DNA of 64,000 nt from contig JBDHQI010000022.1 of NCBI GenBank assembly GCA_039806955.1, positions 5,776 to 69,775 of the forward strand. The letters are read 5' to 3'. The notes beneath the pieces were generated by a model. The model did no database searches. It had not been told where the DNA came from and saw only the letters and a list, made by a program, of their open reading frames with translations. Position numbers and translations under genes: made by a program. Every line of letters begins with the position of its first letter. The stretch's first letter is position 1. Shown here piece after piece: positions 9,356 to 19,742 of this stretch. Source of the stretch: JADLHS01 sp039806955. Its GTDB lineage: Bacteria > Verrucomicrobiota > Verrucomicrobiia > Limisphaerales > JADLHS01.

Positions 9356-10134
9356 ACCCCGCACTCCCGCCAGCGACAGTCGAAGCTCCGATTTTGGAAA
9401 TGCGGAACGTCACGGTCACGGCTCTGCGCAATCCGAAATGGCTCGTGGCCGGGCAGATCAACTGGACGGTGCGCGCGGGTGAGTTTTGGGTGATCGGCGC
9501 GCCGCAACGTTCGGGCAAAAGCGATTTGCTGATGACCGCCGCCGGTTTGATGCCGCCCCGGGATGGCACCGTTTTGTTTCGGGGTGAGCCGTTGCCGATT
9601 TTTGAGGAGAAGCGGCTGGCGTTGCGTTTGAAACTGGGGCTGGTCTTCGCGGGCGGACAATTGCTCAATTCGCTCAGCGTGGCGGAAAACATCGCCCTGC
9701 CGTTGCACTATCATGCGCGATGGGAAGCCACTGACATCCAGCGCCGCGTGGCTCGGTTGCTGGAAGTGATGGAACTCACGCCGTGGGCGAACTTGATGCC
9801 GGCGCATGTGGCGCGGAGTTGGTTGCAGCGTGCGGGATTGGCCCGCGTTCTGGCTTTGGCGCCCGAGTTGTTGCTCGTGGACAGTCCACTCGCCGGTTTG
9901 GATGTTCGCCACACCTCCTGGTGGCTGGAGATGTTAGCGGCGCTTTCGTGCGGTCACGAAATCATGGGTGGAACCCCGTTAACCCTCTGTGTCACGGCCA
10001 GCAATTTACAACCGTGGCGACAGTATGCGAATCGCTTTGCCTGTCTGTATCAACGCGAATTTCAGGTGCTGGGAGATTGGGCGGCGGTTGCCGGCCAGAC
10101 TGAGGCCGGCGTGCGGGAGTTGTGGCGGGAATGA
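9352..10134 (+). CDS. MlaF-like ABC protein with degenerate ATPase motifs
   Basis: Occupies the position of the Mla ATPase (260 residues), with a GTG start overlapping the permease stop by four bases. The fold is recognisable but the catalytic motifs are eroded. Walker A reads APQRSGKS (50-57), keeping GKS only. The Q-loop Gln is Ala100 in LVFAGG. The LSGGQ signature is ARSWLQ (154-159). Walker B is LLLVDSP, with Ser178 where the catalytic Glu should be. The switch His is Ala216 in LCVTASN. By family knowledge these changes should abolish or strongly reduce ATP hydrolysis, though nucleotide might still bind. The gene is open and sits in an intact operon, so it is probably maintained rather than decaying. 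Confidence 0.85.
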   Translation: MNPALPPATVEAPILEMRNVTVTALRNPKWLVAGQINWTVRAGEFWVIGAPQRSGKSDLLMTAAGLMPPRDGTVLFRGEPLPIFEEKRLALRLKLGLVFAGGQLLNSLSVAENIALPLHYHARWEATDIQRRVARLLEVMELTPWANLMPAHVARSWLQRAGLARVLALAPELLLVDSPLAGLDVRHTSWWLEMLAALSCGHEIMGGTPLTLCVTASNLQPWRQYANRFACLYQREFQVLGDWAAVAGQTEAGVRELWRE

Positions 10135-10192
10135 GATTGTCCCGGAGACCGGAATTTGAAACCGTAAGCGGGACGGAACGGAAAGCAAGCGC

Positions 10193-11401
10193 ATGGCGCA
10201 GCAGGATTTAACACCACAACTTCGCACCCGCCTGAACCGCATGGAACAGGCGGTGGGTTGGTTTGTGCTCGTGGCGGCCGCCTTGTTGCTGGTGGGCTTC
10301 GGTTATTACCTGCGTAACACGGCGCAGCGTAAGGGCTGGTTCACGCCCAAGCTGAATTACCAAACGTCGCTCAACAACGCCGCCGGACTGAAAGTGGGCG
10401 ATCCGGTCAAGCTGATGGGGTTCCCGGTCGGCGCGATCACGGACATCATTCCCAACGAACCGGATGCGTGGTTTGGGGTAACGGTGAACTTCACGATTCG
10501 GAAACCGAATTACGGTTATATCTGGGATGACTCGCGCGTCAAAGTGTCCTCGGACCTGCTCGGCAACCGGTTTCTGGAAATCACCAAAGGCGTGTTCGGC
10601 GTGCCGACGGTACAGGAGGATACCAACCGCGTGGCCCTGCAAATGTTGGACTGGCAGGCGGCGACAAAAGCGCGGCGCGAACAGGCGGAACTGGTGCGCC
10701 GCGAGTTTCCCGAGTTGGAGCAAACGAATCTGTCCGCGTTCAACTGGCGCGTGAAGGATGAACTGGAACGGCTGGTACAGGCGCACCCGCAACAGTTTTA
10801 CACGAACCTGCAGGAGAGCTACTGGATCATGCCGCTCGAAACTCCGGCCGTGAGCGAGCGCCTGGAGCGGGTCATCAATCAAGTCGAAACCACCCTGCCG
10901 GGACTGCTAAACCTGACCAACAAAATCAACGCCACTCTGGATCAGGGCGTGACCCTGATTTCGAACTTGAATCTGGTGGCCGGGCAATCACAGCCAGTGA
11001 TTTCCAATCTGGCCCGGCTCAGCGCGGAAGTGCGCGGACCGGGAGCGCTGGGTGAGTGGGCGTTGGGAGTAAACGGTCGGCAGCAATTGGATGCGGTGTT
11101 GCTGAATGCAGATCGGCTGCTGTCCAATACCGACACCAATCTGACTGCCGTGTTGGAGCAGTTTGCCGAGTCGCTGAACAATCTGGCGGAAATCACCGGC
11201 GACCTGCGCGCTCAGGTCGCCGCCAATACGAACCTCCTCAGTTCAGTCTCCGAGACGGTGGTGCATGCGGATGATTTCGTGCAAGGGTTGAAACGCCACT
11301 GGCTCTTCCGGTCGGCCTTCTCCAAAAAATCCGCGTCGGACCAACCAGCGCAATCCAAACCGCGCGTCACCTCGCCGCGCAACGGGGGCTTCGATCAGTA
11401 G
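10193..11401 (+). CDS. MCE-family (MlaD-like) substrate-binding protein
   Basis: Inner-membrane-anchored MCE protein of 402 residues: one N-terminal helix (about 20-40), then a single MCE domain (about 50-130; includes NNAAGLKVGDPVKLMGFPVG), then a long helical C-terminal half rich in N/L/T. MlaD-type proteins form hexameric rings that carry lipids; the longer helical tail resembles needle-forming MCE proteins, but one MCE domain with an extended helix is what I see. It follows the permease and ATPase-like genes with a 58 bp gap. Substrate is inferred to be a glycerophospholipid. Confidence 0.88.
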   Translation: MAQQDLTPQLRTRLNRMEQAVGWFVLVAAALLLVGFGYYLRNTAQRKGWFTPKLNYQTSLNNAAGLKVGDPVKLMGFPVGAITDIIPNEPDAWFGVTVNFTIRKPNYGYIWDDSRVKVSSDLLGNRFLEITKGVFGVPTVQEDTNRVALQMLDWQAATKARREQAELVRREFPELEQTNLSAFNWRVKDELERLVQAHPQQFYTNLQESYWIMPLETPAVSERLERVINQVETTLPGLLNLTNKINATLDQGVTLISNLNLVAGQSQPVISNLARLSAEVRGPGALGEWALGVNGRQQLDAVLLNADRLLSNTDTNLTAVLEQFAESLNNLAEITGDLRAQVAANTNLLSSVSETVVHADDFVQGLKRHWLFRSAFSKKSASDQPAQSKPRVTSPRNGGFDQ

Positions 11402-11410
11402 CGACCCCGA

Positions 11411-11581
11411 TTAAATCCGGATCAGGAGAAAAATCAACGCGGCCAGGCAAGCGAGGAAAAATCCGATGACGATGCCGTCCGCCAAACTAAAATGCGGCGC
11501 GGCACTGCGATTGGCCGGCAGCAGGGTCGGTTTGATGTATTCGCCGCTCTTCCGGGTCACTTTGAAAGTCAAGGCACTCAT
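11411..11581 (-). CDS. Small single-helix membrane protein (56 aa)
   Basis: Short minus-strand frame of 56 codons, ATG at 11581 to TAA at 11411-11413. It has a polar N-terminal half (MSALTFKVTRKSGEYIK...) and one strong C-terminal hydrophobic helix (about 37-55; GIVIGFFLACLAALIFLLI) ending RI at the stop, so it would be tail-anchored. It ends 9 bp from the convergent MCE gene and starts 171 bp from the divergent serine acetyltransferase. No clear Shine-Dalgarno sequence is seen, and I do not recognise the family. The case rests on the clean hydrophobic helix placed exactly at the C-terminus. Confidence 0.5.
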   Translation of the reverse strand: MSALTFKVTRKSGEYIKPTLLPANRSAAPHFSLADGIVIGFFLACLAALIFLLIRI

Positions 11582-11752
11582 TGCCGAAATTTCAGCAAGG
11601 TTCGAGCCAGTCCCTTGCGCTGGTTGCCACGCGGAAACTTTCGCGCCGCCGCCTTTGATTTTTCGCGGTTGATCCGCGGTTCCATCGCCGCGCGAAGGTC
11701 CGGCTTTGTTCCGAAACTTGCCAGCGTTGTCGCACTTGCGAATACTGTTCCG

Positions 11753-12688
11753 GTGAACGATCCGGTTACCCGATTAACCAATGAGTTGATTGCCTCGTAC
11801 GCTCAAGTGGGCGGCATCAATCATCTTGACGGTCAAAATCTTCCCTCCAAACAGGCGATTACCTCGATCACTTGCGATCTGTTGCGGCTGCTGTTTCCTG
11901 GGTTCTTCGATGAACAACTGGTTCACTCCTCCACAATCAAGGCGGAGACCGCCGCCCTGTTGGACACAGTGTTCGGCAAATTGGAAACTGAAATCCGCAA
12001 GAGCCTGGAATATAACCCGCCCGAAAAGTTGCCGCTCGGCCAAATCGCGGCCACGGCCCGCCAAATCACGTTGGAATTCCTGAGCCGGCTGCCGCGTTTG
12101 CGGCAGATGCTGCATACGGATACCGAGGCCGCGTTCGATGGCGATCCGGCCGCGTTCAGCATGGAGGAAATCATTGTGGCTTACCCGTTCATCGAAGCCA
12201 TCTCGGTGCAACGGCTCGCGCATGAATTGTATCTGAAAGACGTGCCACTCATTCCGCGCATCATGACCGAATGGGCCCATTCGCGAACGGGAATGGATTT
12301 GCATCCGGGCGCGACCATCGGCTCGCACTTTTTCATTGATCACGGCACGGGCACGGTGATTGGCGAAACCGCCGTCATCGGGAATCACGTGAAGCTGTAT
12401 CACGGCGTCACACTCGGGGCGCGGAGCACTTCGGGAGGCCAACAACTCCGAGGCCGGCGCCGCCATCCCACCATTGAGGATGAGGTGACGATTTATCCCG
12501 GCGCGACCATTTTGGGAGGCGAAACGGTCATCGGCACCGGCAGTACCATCGGCGGCAACGTATTCATCATGAAAAGTGTGCCGCCCAATTCCCTGGTGGT
12601 TTACGATGGCCTCGACGTGCGAGTGTTGAGCAAGAACGATCGGGGGAGCGCACTGGACTACGACTTCATCGCGGACTTTCAGATTTGA
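11753..12688 (+). CDS. cysE: Serine O-acetyltransferase (EpsC/SrpH type)
   Basis: Transfers acetyl from acetyl-CoA to L-serine, giving O-acetylserine for cysteine synthesis. The C-terminal half has the left-handed beta-helix hexapeptide repeats (HPGATIGSHFFIDHGTGTVIGE, with the catalytic-site DHGTG, then HGVTLGA and GATILGG). The N-terminal helical domain is longer than in E. coli CysE, as in the EpsC/SrpH subgroup. The frame is open from 11492, but the upstream part looks non-coding and crosses the opposite-strand small gene. A GTG at 11753 (311 residues) just before NDPVTRLTNEL is the most plausible start, though no strong ribosome site marks it. No cysK lies nearby. Confidence 0.88.
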   Translation: MNDPVTRLTNELIASYAQVGGINHLDGQNLPSKQAITSITCDLLRLLFPGFFDEQLVHSSTIKAETAALLDTVFGKLETEIRKSLEYNPPEKLPLGQIAATARQITLEFLSRLPRLRQMLHTDTEAAFDGDPAAFSMEEIIVAYPFIEAISVQRLAHELYLKDVPLIPRIMTEWAHSRTGMDLHPGATIGSHFFIDHGTGTVIGETAVIGNHVKLYHGVTLGARSTSGGQQLRGRRRHPTIEDEVTIYPGATILGGETVIGTGSTIGGNVFIMKSVPPNSLVVYDGLDVRVLSKNDRGSALDYDFIADFQI

Positions 12689-12697
12689 ACGGCGGCT

Positions 12698-13297
12698 TCA
12701 GGGCGCTTGGTGGCGGTTCCAAAGCGTCACGAAAGCGCGATAAAACTCGTCGGACGATTTGATGTCGCGAAAGATATGGTTGCGTTCATTCCAATTAAAC
12801 TGGCGCTGCTGGCGCTGGTTTTGCAGGTCCACAAAATTGACGCGTTGGATGGAAAGGTTGAGCACGTCAATCGCCTTGAAATCGAACCACTCCGAGCGCC
12901 GCGCCGGTTTCGCGCCCGCAGCCAGCGCGATGATGTTGGTTTGATCGCGGTCATTCCGCACCACCGCCAGCTCGGTGACGTCCAGCTTCATGAGTTTGAG
13001 TTTCACCTCCCGATGCGCCAGCGCTTCCGGATCGTATTCCACCTGTATTTCACGAATCCGCAGGAACGGAACGCCGCCGAAATCAGCGGGGTTGTAGAGC
13101 GTGACTTCTTCGAGTGTTGCGGCCGGCCAGAAGACTTTTAGCGAGAGCTTCTTGATTTTGACCTCCATGCCGGTTTGCGCGCGGAGTTGTTGCTCCACCG
13201 CCGCCCGGGCCACCGCATCCTTGGAAAGCAGCAGCGCAACCGCCAGCGCGCCAATCACCACCAACGCGAGGAACAGCCATTTGATCAGACGCAACAT
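12698..13297 (-). CDS. AsmA-like membrane-anchored protein
   Basis: Protein of 199 residues with one N-terminal membrane helix (about 5-24) followed by a domain resembling the start of AsmA/DUF748 proteins. It contains the segment VEQQLRAQTGMEVKIKKLSLKVFWP followed by short beta strands listing lipid-transport-like motifs (TLYNPADF, REIQVEYDP). AsmA-like proteins are much longer bridge proteins in the periplasm, so this is a short form or the anchor domain alone. It is convergent with the serine acetyltransferase (9 bp gap). Function is not known. Confidence 0.65.
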   Translation of the reverse strand: MLRLIKWLFLALVVIGALAVALLLSKDAVARAAVEQQLRAQTGMEVKIKKLSLKVFWPAATLEEVTLYNPADFGGVPFLRIREIQVEYDPEALAHREVKLKLMKLDVTELAVVRNDRDQTNIIALAAGAKPARRSEWFDFKAIDVLNLSIQRVNFVDLQNQRQQRQFNWNERNHIFRDIKSSDEFYRAFVTLWNRHQAP

Positions 13298-13339
13298 GCC
13301 CGCAGTATGCGTCGGGCCGCCGCCCGGCTCAATGGTGAA

Positions 13340-14004
13340 TCAAACTTCGGTGCGCACATCCTCCGGTCGGACTTCGAGACATTCATCCTGATCTTCCCAG
13401 ATGATGGCGGGATAATGTTCGAGCAACCGCGGGGCGAGCTTCGTGCCGGCGTGCCGCAACATTCGTTCTGCCTGTTGCGCCGCGTGTTCGTAAGCGCGGT
13501 CATAATCCCCCGCCGCACGACGTTGGCGGTCGTCCCAATGCGCCACGGCGTGAATCGGTTCGTATTCCTCCGCCCAAGCCGCGAGCAACTCGCTCACCTC
13601 GCCGGGCAGTTCGGCAAAAGCGACCAGCGTTTCGTTGCAGTGCTGGCAGATCAAACCGGACTCGCGCACGTCGCGGGTCAACAGCGGCAGTAGCGGCGCG
13701 CGGCAGCAGGGGGAATCCAGATAAACCACGGGGATGGTGGCCAGCCGCTTCAACCAAATCTGTCGTTCATGCGCAATCAACGCCGCCAGCCGATACGCGC
13801 CGACCAGTGGATGCGACAACCGCCACGCCCGGCCTTCCAACTGTCCTAACGTCTGAGCCAGCCAGCGTGCCAGGGTAAGATCGTCAAAAGCCTGGAAGGT
13901 CCGGCTGTAGCCTTTCCAAAGTTGATCCAAGGGCGAATCGGATTCGAATGCCATCGTTTTGAGCATGACGCGAACCAGCGATTTTGTCGAGTGTGTGCCG
14001 ACGC

Positions 14005-14008
<4 letters not shown>
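13340..14008 (-). CDS. Hypothetical protein with zinc-ribbon-like cysteines
   Basis: Soluble protein of up to 222 residues that I do not recognise. The middle holds a CC...CQHC cysteine arrangement (SPCCRAPLLPLL, then LICQHCNE) that could form a zinc ribbon, flanked by helical, Trp/Arg-rich regions and an acidic C-terminus. The GTG at 14008 overlaps the rarA stop as GTGA, which supports coupled translation; a later ATG at 13954 (MAFESDSP) is an alternative start. Being directly behind rarA hints at co-expression with a replication-stress factor, but no functional claim is warranted. Confidence 0.65.
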
Positions 14009-15375
<1,367 letters not shown>

Positions 15376-15495
15376 GATTCAAGACTAGCAGTGACGCGGC
15401 GGTGGCGGAAAAGAAAAACGGGCGACGCGCGCGATTTGCGCTGCGGCCACCCGTTAAAGTCACCCCACCATTGCCGTGTGTAACAACTCCTTTGA

Positions 15496-15515
15496 ACAAG
15501 TTGAGTTCAACTTGT
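15496..15515. promoter_or_regulatory. 20-bp inverted repeat upstream of rarA
   Basis: Nine-base arms ACAAGTTGA and TCAACTTGT separated by GT, lying 120 bp upstream of the rarA start. The size and symmetry fit a dimeric regulator's operator. There is no T-tract, so a terminator is less likely. The cognate regulator is unknown. Confidence 0.3.
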
Positions 15516-15822
15516 GGTGTTTGCCGGGAGACGTTCGACTTCCAATCAAGGCCTGTCGGCGGTCAAGCGGACGCGCACCAGGATTTCGTATTTATTACGG
15601 TTCAAGGATTCAGTTACGAACCACGTGCAGGGCAGGGTAAAATCTCCTGCTTGAACTTTTGATTCCAAAGAGCAATGACTGCTTGGTCGTTTTTCCCCTT
15701 TGCACCCTTTGTGCCAATCCCTGACTACGGTTTCATTTTACGCCAGATTATTTTTCTGACAACCGAAAAAACTTTCAATTGGGCATTACTTGACTTGACT
15801 TTGACCGCTCCGGTTTAATGCG

Positions 15823-15838
15823 TCAGGGCGCGCCCTGA
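15823..15838. repeat. Perfect 16-bp palindrome
   Basis: TCAGGGCGCGCCCTGA is exactly self-complementary and lies about 305 bp upstream of the GH2 start, inside a locally AT-richer gap. It could be an operator for the polysaccharide cluster or a cruciform-type repeat; no T-tract follows it. Confidence 0.35.
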
Positions 15839-16142
15839 TCCACGGCAAAGTTAAATTTTTTGCGACCGCCATGAAAGCCGGTCGCACATCAAACGAGCGC
15901 TGCACATGGCTTGGCAGGTGATAGCACCGGTGCGGCGAGTGAGATGGGCTGGAACGGGACAGCGGAGCCTGTCACGTGCCCTCCGCGCTCGTGAAAACCA
16001 CGGCGTTGCGGCTCGCAGCCCGGCGGCAGACGGAACGGTCCGGAGGAATTCGGAAATGGCGTGTGTCGGAGGATTGAGCGCGCTCTGTTGGTGGAGTAAA
16101 ACCAGATCGTCGCGGCACCGGCAATCCCGCGCCCGTTACTTT

Positions 16143-17993
16143 ATGCAAAGCACAATACGAAAACGATTAGGGCTCATCGGCATCGGCTTTCTGGCTGGTG
16201 CGTCGGTTTTGAGCGCAGCGGAAAAATGGCAGCCGGCGCCCGGCCCGCTCCTGACGCGTTGGGCGGCAGACGTTTCCCCGAAGAACGCGCACCCCGAATA
16301 TCCGCGTCCGCAGTTGGCCCGCAAAACCTGGCAGAACCTCAACGGTTTGTGGGATTACGCCATCACTGCCCAGGCCGCGCCGCAACCCACCGTTTGGGAC
16401 GGACAAATCCTCGTGCCGTTCCCGATCGAATCCGCGCTTTCCGGGGTGATGAAGCGTGTGTATGAAACGAACCAGTTGTGGTATCGGCGCACGTTCAAAA
16501 TTCCCCGCAGTTGGAAGGGTAAGAATGTTCTGTTGAACTTTGGCGCGGTGGATTGGGAGACAACTGTTTGGGTCAACGGCCAGGAGGTCGGTTCGCACCG
16601 CGGCGGCTACGACGCGTTCAGTTTCGACATCACTTCCGCACTCAAGCCGCGGGGCGAACAGGAAATGATCGTCGCGGTTGGGGATCCCTCGGACGCCGGG
16701 CCGCAGCCGCGCGGCAAGCAGGTTCGCAATCCCCACGGCATTTGGTACACGCCCACGAGCGGTATCTGGCAAACCGTCTGGCTCGAACCGGTGGCGCCCG
16801 CACATTTGAAGGAATTAAAGATCACGCCGGACGTGGACAACGCCTCGGTCCACGTTGCGGCGCGCGGCTTTGGCGGCAACGGCAAAACCACGATGAAAGT
16901 GCAGGTGCTGGATGGACGCCGCGTAGTGCGGGAAGGCGTGGTGGAACAAATGATCTCCACCCGTTCGCTGCCGCCGCAAATTCTGCCCACGATCGAACTG
17001 GGGGTGCCGAACGCGAAACTTTGGTCGCCCGAGGCGCCGCATCTTTATGATTTGCGGGTCACGTTGTTTGAAGAGGGGAAGAAGGTTGACGAGGTTAAAT
17101 CGTATTTCGGTATGCGCAAAATTTCATTGGGCAAGGATGAAAACGGTTTCCTGCGTTTGTGCCTGAACAACCGGCCGTATTTCCAACTCGGTCCGCTGGA
17201 TCAAGGGTTTTGGCCGGATGGCCTTTACACCGCGCCGACGGACGAGGCGTTGCGTTACGACATCGAAGTGACGAAGCGGCTCGGTTTCAACATGGCGCGC
17301 AAACACGTAAAAGTGGAATCGGAGCGCTGGTATTACTGGTGCGACAAGCTTGGCCTGCTTGTGTGGCAGGACATGCCCAGCGGCGACAAGAGTGCCAAGT
17401 GGCAAGGTCCGAGCGGTTACGATGGCGAGGAAATGCAGCGCACACCCGAGTCGGCGCAAATTTATGAGCGCGAACTGAAAGCGCTCGTCGCGGGCCGCTA
17501 CAATCACCCGAGCATTGTCGTGTGGGTGCCGTTCAATGAAGGCTGGGGACAGTTCGACACCGTGCGCATTTTGAATCTCACCAAGCAGCTTGATCCCACC
17601 CGGCTGGTGGATGGCGCGAGTGGCGGCAATCATTTTCCCGCCGGCGACATCATTGACCATCACCAGTACCCCGGCCCCGGTCTGCCGCCCAAGGTAGCGG
17701 ATCGCGCCAGGGTGTTGGGTGAATTTGGCGGGCTGGGGCTGCCGCTTCCGGGCCACACCTGGCAGGACGAAAAGAACTGGGGTTATCGCAGCTTTACCAA
17801 CGCCACCGAGCTGACCGCTGCCTATGTGGACTTGTTGCAAAAATTGCATCCGCTGGTCAAATCCGACGGATTGTCCGCCGGCATTTACACGCAAACCACC
17901 GATGTGGAAGTCGAGGTCAACGGCTTGATGACTTACGACCGCGCCATCATCAAGATGGATGTTGACGCCGTGCGCCAGGCCAATCAGCCGTAG
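16143..17993 (+). CDS. Secreted glycoside hydrolase family 2 protein
   Basis: Exported GH2 enzyme (616 residues from the ATG at 16143), hydrolysing a beta-linked sugar by the retaining mechanism. Layout: signal peptide (about 1-23), jelly-roll sugar-binding domain (WQNLNGLWDYA, VDWETTVWVNG), Ig-like domain, and a TIM barrel. The barrel contains HPSIVVWVPFNEGWG, whose Glu is the expected acid/base, and LGEFGG, whose Glu is the expected nucleophile. Beta-galactosidase, glucuronidase or mannosidase activity cannot be separated by eye. The frame is open from 15906, but the signal peptide begins at 16143. It heads a four-gene run (3 bp to the next gene) with beta-helix proteins, suggesting plant or algal polysaccharide breakdown. 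Confidence 0.9.
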   Translation: MQSTIRKRLGLIGIGFLAGASVLSAAEKWQPAPGPLLTRWAADVSPKNAHPEYPRPQLARKTWQNLNGLWDYAITAQAAPQPTVWDGQILVPFPIESALSGVMKRVYETNQLWYRRTFKIPRSWKGKNVLLNFGAVDWETTVWVNGQEVGSHRGGYDAFSFDITSALKPRGEQEMIVAVGDPSDAGPQPRGKQVRNPHGIWYTPTSGIWQTVWLEPVAPAHLKELKITPDVDNASVHVAARGFGGNGKTTMKVQVLDGRRVVREGVVEQMISTRSLPPQILPTIELGVPNAKLWSPEAPHLYDLRVTLFEEGKKVDEVKSYFGMRKISLGKDENGFLRLCLNNRPYFQLGPLDQGFWPDGLYTAPTDEALRYDIEVTKRLGFNMARKHVKVESERWYYWCDKLGLLVWQDMPSGDKSAKWQGPSGYDGEEMQRTPESAQIYERELKALVAGRYNHPSIVVWVPFNEGWGQFDTVRILNLTKQLDPTRLVDGASGGNHFPAGDIIDHHQYPGPGLPPKVADRARVLGEFGGLGLPLPGHTWQDEKNWGYRSFTNATELTAAYVDLLQKLHPLVKSDGLSAGIYTQTTDVEVEVNGLMTYDRAIIKMDVDAVRQANQP

Positions 17994-17996
17994 CGC

Positions 17997-18419
17997 ATGA
18001 AGCGTCCCAATCGCACGGCCACCACGCTGCTGTGGGCGGTATTTTGCCGTGGGCTGGGCGCGACGAATAGAGCTGAGCTTCGTTCGTCACAACTCGCATT
18101 GACGCTGCGGGATGGCGTCGTAGTTGAACTGAAAAATCAACTCACGCAGGAAGCGTTCGCGCCGGTGCGTTTGCTTGCGGTCGTTGGTTTTCGCGATGGC
18201 CCGTCGGCACCGCGGACGCGTTGCGAAGTGCTGGTTAACGGAGCGTCGCAGTTCGAGCGAGTGGTGGAATCCCATGACGGTTGGTTGCCGGTGGAAATTG
18301 ATCTTACCCCGTGGCGTGGTCAGCCGATCCTGTTGACCTGCCTGACCCGGAGCGAAAGCTACGCGTACTCGAGCGCGGTGCTTTGGGGCGAACCGAGGTT
18401 GGCAAGCGCGGCCAAATAG
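17997..18419 (+). CDS. Small predicted exported beta-rich protein
   Basis: 140-residue protein that I do not recognise. It begins with a basic then hydrophobic stretch (about 1-25) that could be a weak signal peptide. The rest is a strand-rich domain with ARTRCEVLVNG-like and GWLPVEIDLTPWRGQPILLTC segments, reminiscent of carbohydrate-binding (NPCBM/galactose-binding-like) domains that calculate how a body interacts with sugar. It starts 3 bp after the GH2 stop, so it is probably co-transcribed and may be an accessory binding protein; that is inference from position and strand pattern only. Confidence 0.6.
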   Translation: MKRPNRTATTLLWAVFCRGLGATNRAELRSSQLALTLRDGVVVELKNQLTQEAFAPVRLLAVVGFRDGPSAPRTRCEVLVNGASQFERVVESHDGWLPVEIDLTPWRGQPILLTCLTRSESYAYSSAVLWGEPRLASAAK

Positions 18420-18464
18420 GGTTGAATCGTGGCGCGTAATAATCCATAGAGCGTTTGATAAAAC

Positions 18465-19742
18465 ATGAACCGACAACTTCTCCTCATTTGCGGTCTGATT
18501 TGGGCCGCTGGCACCGCTTGGAGTGCCGATACGTTTTCCGTCCTGGACTTCGGTGCGAAGGCGGATGGTAAAACCGACGACACGGCGGCCTTTCAAAAGG
18601 CGCTGGATGCCGCGGGCCAGGCCGGTGGCGGCGTGGTGCAGGCGCCGCGCGGAAACTATTTCTTCGCCGGACACCTCAACGTGCCGTCCGCCGTTACGTT
18701 GAAGGGCATTTGGGAATCCGTCCCCGCGCACAACGGCATCCGCAATCCCGGCCTGCCCAGGCCGACGGAGGATGGCACGACGTTGCTCGTCACCGCCAAT
18801 GCGGGTACGGAAGACGCGCCGCCGTTCATCACGCTCAATCACAACAGTACGTTGAAAGGCGTCGTGATTTATTATCCCGAGCAAAACGTGGATGCCGAAC
18901 CCAAGCCGTATCCCTACGCCATCGCCATGCGCGGGAAGAATCCGGCGGTGCTCGCGGTCGAGTTGTTGAATCCGTACAACGGGATTGATGCGTCACAGAA
19001 TGAACGGCACCTGATTCGCGACGTGCATGGACAACCGCTGCGCCGCGGCATTTTTGTGGACGCCATCTACGACATCGGACGCATCGAAAACGTCCACTTC
19101 AATCCCTGGTGGAGCATGAAGCCCAAGTTGTTTGAATGGCAACAGCAACACGGCGAGGCGTTCATCTTTGGCAAGAGTGACTGGCAATACGTCTTCAACA
19201 CGTTCTGCTTCGGCTACGGCGTGGGCTACAAGTTCATCCGGACGAAAACCGGCGATTGCAACGGCAACTTCCTCGGCATCGGCGCGGACGATTGCTTCAC
19301 GGCGCTGGAAGTTGAGCAGTGTTCGCGCATCGGCTTGCTGATCTCGAACGGCGAATTCGTTTCGTTTCACGGCCCCGACCCGACGATGATCCGCGTCGGC
19401 CCGAACAACTCCGGCAGCGTGCGCTTCGTGAATTCCGCGTTTTGGGGGCCCTGCAATCAAATCGCAAAGATCGCCGGAAAAGGCACCGTGGGCTTTGGCG
19501 ATTGCACGTTCGTGCAGTGGGATCGTAACAGCGAAGGACGCGCGGCCATCCAGGCGGAGGGTGGCAACGTACTGGTGCGCGGCTGCGAATTTCAGGAGAA
19601 TAAACCGCAGTTGGAATTAGGCGGCGGCGTGCAACGCGCGGTGATTACCGGCAACCTCATGCGCGGACCGCAACGCATCGTGAACCATAGCCAGGGCAGG
19701 ATTGTCATTGGCGACAACGCCGCCGATGAGGTGAAAAAATGA
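18465..19742 (+). CDS. Secreted pectate-lyase-superfamily beta-helix protein
   Basis: Exported right-handed beta-helix protein, 425 residues. The signal peptide (about 1-20, cleaving near WSA) is followed at once by FSVLDFGAKADGKTDDTAAFQKAL, the hallmark opening of the Pectate_lyase_3/GH28-like superfamily. Many short N/G-rich turns follow, as expected for parallel beta-helix coils. Members cleave or bind acidic polysaccharides; substrate and whether it is a lyase or hydrolase are not readable from the sequence. Its stop overlaps the next gene as ATGA. Confidence 0.85.
   Translation: MNRQLLLICGLIWAAGTAWSADTFSVLDFGAKADGKTDDTAAFQKALDAAGQAGGGVVQAPRGNYFFAGHLNVPSAVTLKGIWESVPAHNGIRNPGLPRPTEDGTTLLVTANAGTEDAPPFITLNHNSTLKGVVIYYPEQNVDAEPKPYPYAIAMRGKNPAVLAVELLNPYNGIDASQNERHLIRDVHGQPLRRGIFVDAIYDIGRIENVHFNPWWSMKPKLFEWQQQHGEAFIFGKSDWQYVFNTFCFGYGVGYKFIRTKTGDCNGNFLGIGADDCFTALEVEQCSRIGLLISNGEFVSFHGPDPTMIRVGPNNSGSVRFVNSAFWGPCNQIAKIAGKGTVGFGDCTFVQWDRNSEGRAAIQAEGGNVLVRGCEFQENKPQLELGGGVQRAVITGNLMRGPQRIVNHSQGRIVIGDNAADEVKK

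Larger units (their letters stand above)
15376..16142. other. Intergenic region between rarA and GH2 with palindromes and a coding-like stretch
   Basis: A 767 bp gap without a convincing complete gene. Two palindromes stand out. The first is ACAAGTTGA/TCAACTTGT with a two-base centre at 15496-15515, about 120 bp upstream of rarA. The second is the perfect 16-mer TCAGGGCGCGCCCTGA at 15823-15838. On the minus strand from about 15735 to 15561 a frame without a start codon reads like protein (it includes GDFTLPCTWFVTESLNR and ends in RLTADRP before a TGA), but I cannot assign it. The stretch 15906-16142 is open in the GH2 frame but lacks a signal-peptide start and is read here as leader. Confidence 0.5.
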
